From positions 248,001-312,000 of the forward strand of contig NZ_CP135079.1 in assembly GCF_032121415.1 (NCBI RefSeq): 64,000 nt of DNA. The letters are read 5' to 3'. The notes under the pieces are model-generated. The model was given only the letters and a program-made list of their open reading frames with translations, searched no databases and was not told where the DNA came from. This document shows positions 61,434 through 64,000 of the stretch, piece by piece (position 1 is the first letter of the stretch; each line of letters opens with the position of its first letter). This stretch comes from Streptomyces parvus (lineage in GTDB: Bacteria; Actinomycetota; Actinomycetes; Streptomycetales; Streptomycetaceae). The translations under genes were made by a program, and so were the position numbers.

Positions 61434-62404
61434 CGGGACCTACGCTCCCGGGCGACGTAGACGGCGGCGATGATGATGGCCGCCTGGGCGATCTGTGCGG
61501 TGGAGTCCGGCAGGTCGTGCTTGACGAGGGTGGCGCGCAGCAGCTGCATCAGCAGAGCGCCGGCGACGGTCCCGAGCACGCGGATGGAGCCGCCGTTCAG
61601 CGGGGTGCCGCCGACGACGACCGCCGTGATGGCGGACAGCTCCATGAGGGTGCCGAGGGAGGACGGGTCGCTGGCGGTGAGCCGTGCGGTGGCGAGGATG
61701 CCGGCGAGGGCGGCCATCACACCGCAGAGGATGTAGACGCCGATCAGGACGCGCTTGACGGGCAGTCCGGACAGGGCGGAGGCCGAGCGGTTGCCGCCGA
61801 TGGCGACGATCTGCCGGCCGAAGGTGGTGCGCTGTACCAGGAACGCGACGGCGAGCGCGAGGACGCCCGCGATGAGGACGACCGTCGGGATGCCGAGGAA
61901 GGAGCCGGTGCCGAGCGCGAGGATGTCCGGGTTGACGATCTGCTTGAGCCGGCCGTCCGCCATGACGAGGGCGAGCCCCCGGCCGCCGACGAACAGGGCG
62001 AGCGTGGCGACGATGGGTTGCAGCCCGACGAGGGAGACGAGCGTCCCGTTGATCGCGCCGACCACCGCCCCGGCGAGCAGGGCGATCAGGAGCGCGGGGA
62101 CCAGTCCGTAACCGAGGTAGAGGGGCAGCAGGGCGGCGGCGAGCGCCATGGTGGAGCCGACGGAGAGGTCGATGCCCTCGGTGCCGATGACCAGGGCCAT
62201 GCCGAGCGCGACGATCACGATGGGCGCGACCTGGACGAGCTGGGTGCGCAGGTTGTCGGCCGTCATGAAGTGTTCGGTGAACAGGGCGTTGAACAGCAGG
62301 ACGACGGCGACGGCCGCGTACACCCCGTACTCCTGGTACCAGGCGGGGTCGCGGAGCCGGGCCGCCGGCTTCGCGGGGCGTGGCAGGGTGGCCTGGGTGG
62401 TCAT
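61430..62404 (-). CDS. Sugar ABC transporter permease (YtfT/RbsC-like)
   Basis: 324 residues. Motifs are GMALVIGTEGIDLSVGSTMALAAAL and AVVVGGTPLNGGSIRVLGTVAGALLM. It is the second CUT2 permease of a heteromeric channel. ATG 62404 overlaps the ATPase gene by 4 bases, so the ATPase and both permeases are translationally coupled. A substrate-binding protein is not in the window and would be expected upstream. Confidence 0.87.
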   Translation of the reverse strand: MTTQATLPRPAKPAARLRDPAWYQEYGVYAAVAVVLLFNALFTEHFMTADNLRTQLVQVAPIVIVALGMALVIGTEGIDLSVGSTMALAAALLPLYLGYGLVPALLIALLAGAVVGAINGTLVSLVGLQPIVATLALFVGGRGLALVMADGRLKQIVNPDILALGTGSFLGIPTVVLIAGVLALAVAFLVQRTTFGRQIVAIGGNRSASALSGLPVKRVLIGVYILCGVMAALAGILATARLTASDPSSLGTLMELSAITAVVVGGTPLNGGSIRVLGTVAGALLMQLLRATLVKHDLPDSTAQIAQAAIIIAAVYVARERRSR

Positions 62405-63987
62405 CGGAGATCCTCCTGGCCGGCCGGGGCCTTCCCGCCGGTGTCGGGCGTGCGGTCGGCGGGCGCGGCGCCGGGTGTGTGGTCGGCGAGTACTTCGAGG
62501 AGGCGGCTCTCGTCCACCTCGTCGCCGGCGAGTTCACCGGCGACCGCGCCGCCGCGCAGGACGACGATGCGGTCGGCGCCCTCGATCAGCTCCTCGATGT
62601 CGGAGGAGATCAGCAGCACGGCGAGCCCTTCGCGGGCGAGTTCGTCGATGAGGGACTGCACCTCGGCCTTGGCGCCGACGTCGATGCCCCGGGTGGGCTC
62701 GTCGAGCAGCAGGACCTTGGGCTCCAGGCAGAGCCAGCGGGCGAGCAGCACCTTCTGCTGGTTGCCGCCGGAGAGTTCGCCGACCTTCTGTTCGGGGCTG
62801 GACGCCTTGATCCGCAGTCGTTTCATGAAGATGTCGACGATGCGGTCCTGCTTGGCGCGGGAGACGATCCCGGCCCTGGAGAGCCGGGGCATGGCGGCGA
62901 GCACGATGTTCTCGCGGACGGAGAGTCCGGGGACGATGCCCTCGGCCTTGCGGTCCTCGGGGAGCATGCTGATGCCCGCGCGGATGGCGGCGGCCGGAGT
63001 GGGGCGGCCGATGCGCCGGCCGTCGACGGTGATCTCCCCGCCGTCCAGGGGCAGCGCGCCGGTCAGCGCCTTCGCGGTCTCACTGCGTCCGGAGCCCAGC
63101 AGACCGCCGAGTCCCAGCACCTCACCGGCGTACAACTCGACGGATATGTCGTGCAGTTGGTGACGTCGGTCGAGGCCGGTTGCGGTGAGGACGGGGGTGC
63201 GGGCGGCATCGTGCCCCTCGGCGGCGAAGCCGGTGAGGCCGTCGCGGCGGACCTCGGCCATGTCGCGGCCGAGCATCATCGACACCAGCTGCATGCGCTC
63301 CAGCGGGGCGAGTTCGCCGGTGTGGATGTGGCGGCCGTCGCGCAGCACGGTGACCCGGTCGCAGATGCGGTACAGCTCGTCCATGCGGTGGCTGACGTAG
63401 AGGACGGCGATGCCCTGGCCGCGCAGGTTCTCGATGACCCGGAACAGGGTCTCGACCTCGCGGGGCTCCAGCGAGGAGGTCGGCTCGTCCATGATGACGA
63501 CCTGCGCCTGTACGGAGACGGCCCGGGCGAGGGCGACCATCTGCCGGGTGCCGACGCCGAGCGTGTGCAGGGGCCGCTTGGGGTCGACCCGGACGCCGAA
63601 GCCGTCGAGGAGTTCGGTGGTCTCGCGGTTCATCCGGGTGAAGTCGATGAGCCCGAAACGGTTCTTCGGCTCCCGGCCCAGGAAGATGTTGCGCGCCACG
63701 CTCATCAGCGGGACGAGGTTCACCTCCTGGTAGATGGTGGAGATCCCTGCCTGCTGCGCCTCGAAGGGACGGGCGAAGCGGACGGGTTCGCCGTTGACGC
63801 GTACCTCGCCCTCGTCACTCCGGTAGACGCCGGTGAGCACCTTGATGAGGGTCGACTTGCCGGCCCCGTTCTCGCCGACGAGCGCATGGACCTCGCCCGC
63901 GCGCAGGGCGAAGGAGACGTCGTCCAGGGCGACGACGCCCGGGAACCGCTTGCTCACCGAGCGGGCTTCGAGTACGGGGTCCCCCAC
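62401..63987 (-). CDS. Sugar ABC transporter, duplicated ATP-binding protein (YtfR/RbsA-like)
   Basis: At least 528 residues with two ABC domains. Domain 1 is canonical: Walker A VGENGAGKST, signature LGVGTRQMVALARAV, Walker B VVIMDEPTSSL. Domain 2 has GLGGLLGSGRSETAK (degenerate Walker A), LSGGNQQKVLLARWL and LLLDEPTRGIDVG, the usual RbsA arrangement. GTG 63987 is a possible start; the frame is open to the window edge, so the true start may be beyond 64000. Confidence 0.9.
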   Translation of the reverse strand: MGDPVLEARSVSKRFPGVVALDDVSFALRAGEVHALVGENGAGKSTLIKVLTGVYRSDEGEVRVNGEPVRFARPFEAQQAGISTIYQEVNLVPLMSVARNIFLGREPKNRFGLIDFTRMNRETTELLDGFGVRVDPKRPLHTLGVGTRQMVALARAVSVQAQVVIMDEPTSSLEPREVETLFRVIENLRGQGIAVLYVSHRMDELYRICDRVTVLRDGRHIHTGELAPLERMQLVSMMLGRDMAEVRRDGLTGFAAEGHDAARTPVLTATGLDRRHQLHDISVELYAGEVLGLGGLLGSGRSETAKALTGALPLDGGEITVDGRRIGRPTPAAAIRAGISMLPEDRKAEGIVPGLSVRENIVLAAMPRLSRAGIVSRAKQDRIVDIFMKRLRIKASSPEQKVGELSGGNQQKVLLARWLCLEPKVLLLDEPTRGIDVGAKAEVQSLIDELAREGLAVLLISSDIEELIEGADRIVVLRGGAVAGELAGDEVDESRLLEVLADHTPGAAPADRTPDTGGKAPAGQEDLR

Positions 63988-64000
63988 GGCGGTGGCCCCG

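Overview
This window is chromosomal DNA from a Streptomyces or a very close relative. The DNA is uniformly very GC-rich with strong G/C bias at third codon positions. GTG starts and 4-base ATGA stop/start overlaps are common. The gene content is typical of the genus: Ku with a lysine-rich tail, dnaE2 with a Y-family partner, SigB/F/G-type sigma factors, RppA with a CYP158-type P450, a PRC-barrel/DUF2382 protein, and secreted proteases and glycanases. I saw no rRNA, tRNA, CRISPR array or intact insertion sequence.

Layout. (1) 1-6.4 kb is a DNA-repair block: 3'-part of Ku, an ATP-dependent DNA ligase, then dnaE2 with a LexA/SOS-type box and a tightly coupled Y-family protein that lacks the polymerase carboxylates. 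(2) 6.4-12.8 kb: a SigB/F/G-type sigma factor, a CASTOR/POLLUX-like channel, dhaKLM and a Nudix hydrolase. (3) 12.8-21.2 kb: an ABC-F protein with a 10-codon upstream ORF, a TetR-SDR-ADH operon with a strong operator palindrome, a SpoIIE-type phosphatase, a GNAT enzyme and a second sigma factor. (4) 21.2-26.2 kb: a decayed carnitine-catabolism remnant, then metY-metX and a Tat-exported sulfite-oxidase-like enzyme. (5) 26.2-31.5 kb: a CbiZ-type cobinamide amidohydrolase, a DUF2382 stress protein, and a B12 transporter (btuFCD) headed by a cobalamin riboswitch on the minus strand.

(6) 31.6-37.7 kb is the least ordinary gene group: KAS III, a KAS, an acyl-CoA-oxidase-like flavoenzyme, an ACP and a second KAS in one minus-strand operon, with no ketoreductase, dehydratase or thioesterase beside them. 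(7) 37.8-46.4 kb: an ArsR-MFS-PfkB operon, a divergent PadR/SnoaL-like pair, both with long palindromic operators, a leaderless periplasmic-binding-fold protein, a secreted metzincin, a BrkB-family membrane protein, a cupin and a LacI regulator. (8) 46.6-54.5 kb: a 1336-residue modular GH87 alpha-1,3-glucanase, a subtilase, and a type III PKS (rppA) with a P450. (9) 54.9-58.2 kb: an EF-hand protein, a hot-dog thioesterase and an alpha-amylase pseudogene. (10) 58.2-64.0 kb: aldose epimerase, LacI regulator, two permeases and a double ATPase of a sugar ABC importer.

How the genes fit together: damage tolerance (NHEJ plus an SOS mutasome), stress sigma factors, vitamin B12 and cobinamide salvage, and extracellular glycan/protein degradation with matching import. 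Two pseudogenes (carnitine remnant, amylase) have both internal deletions and frameshifts, so this part of the chromosome is losing accessory functions. The features most worth testing are the SOS-controlled dnaE2/Y-family cassette, the ABC-F upstream ORF, the KAS/oxidase/ACP operon, and an orphan terminator at 20.0 kb.
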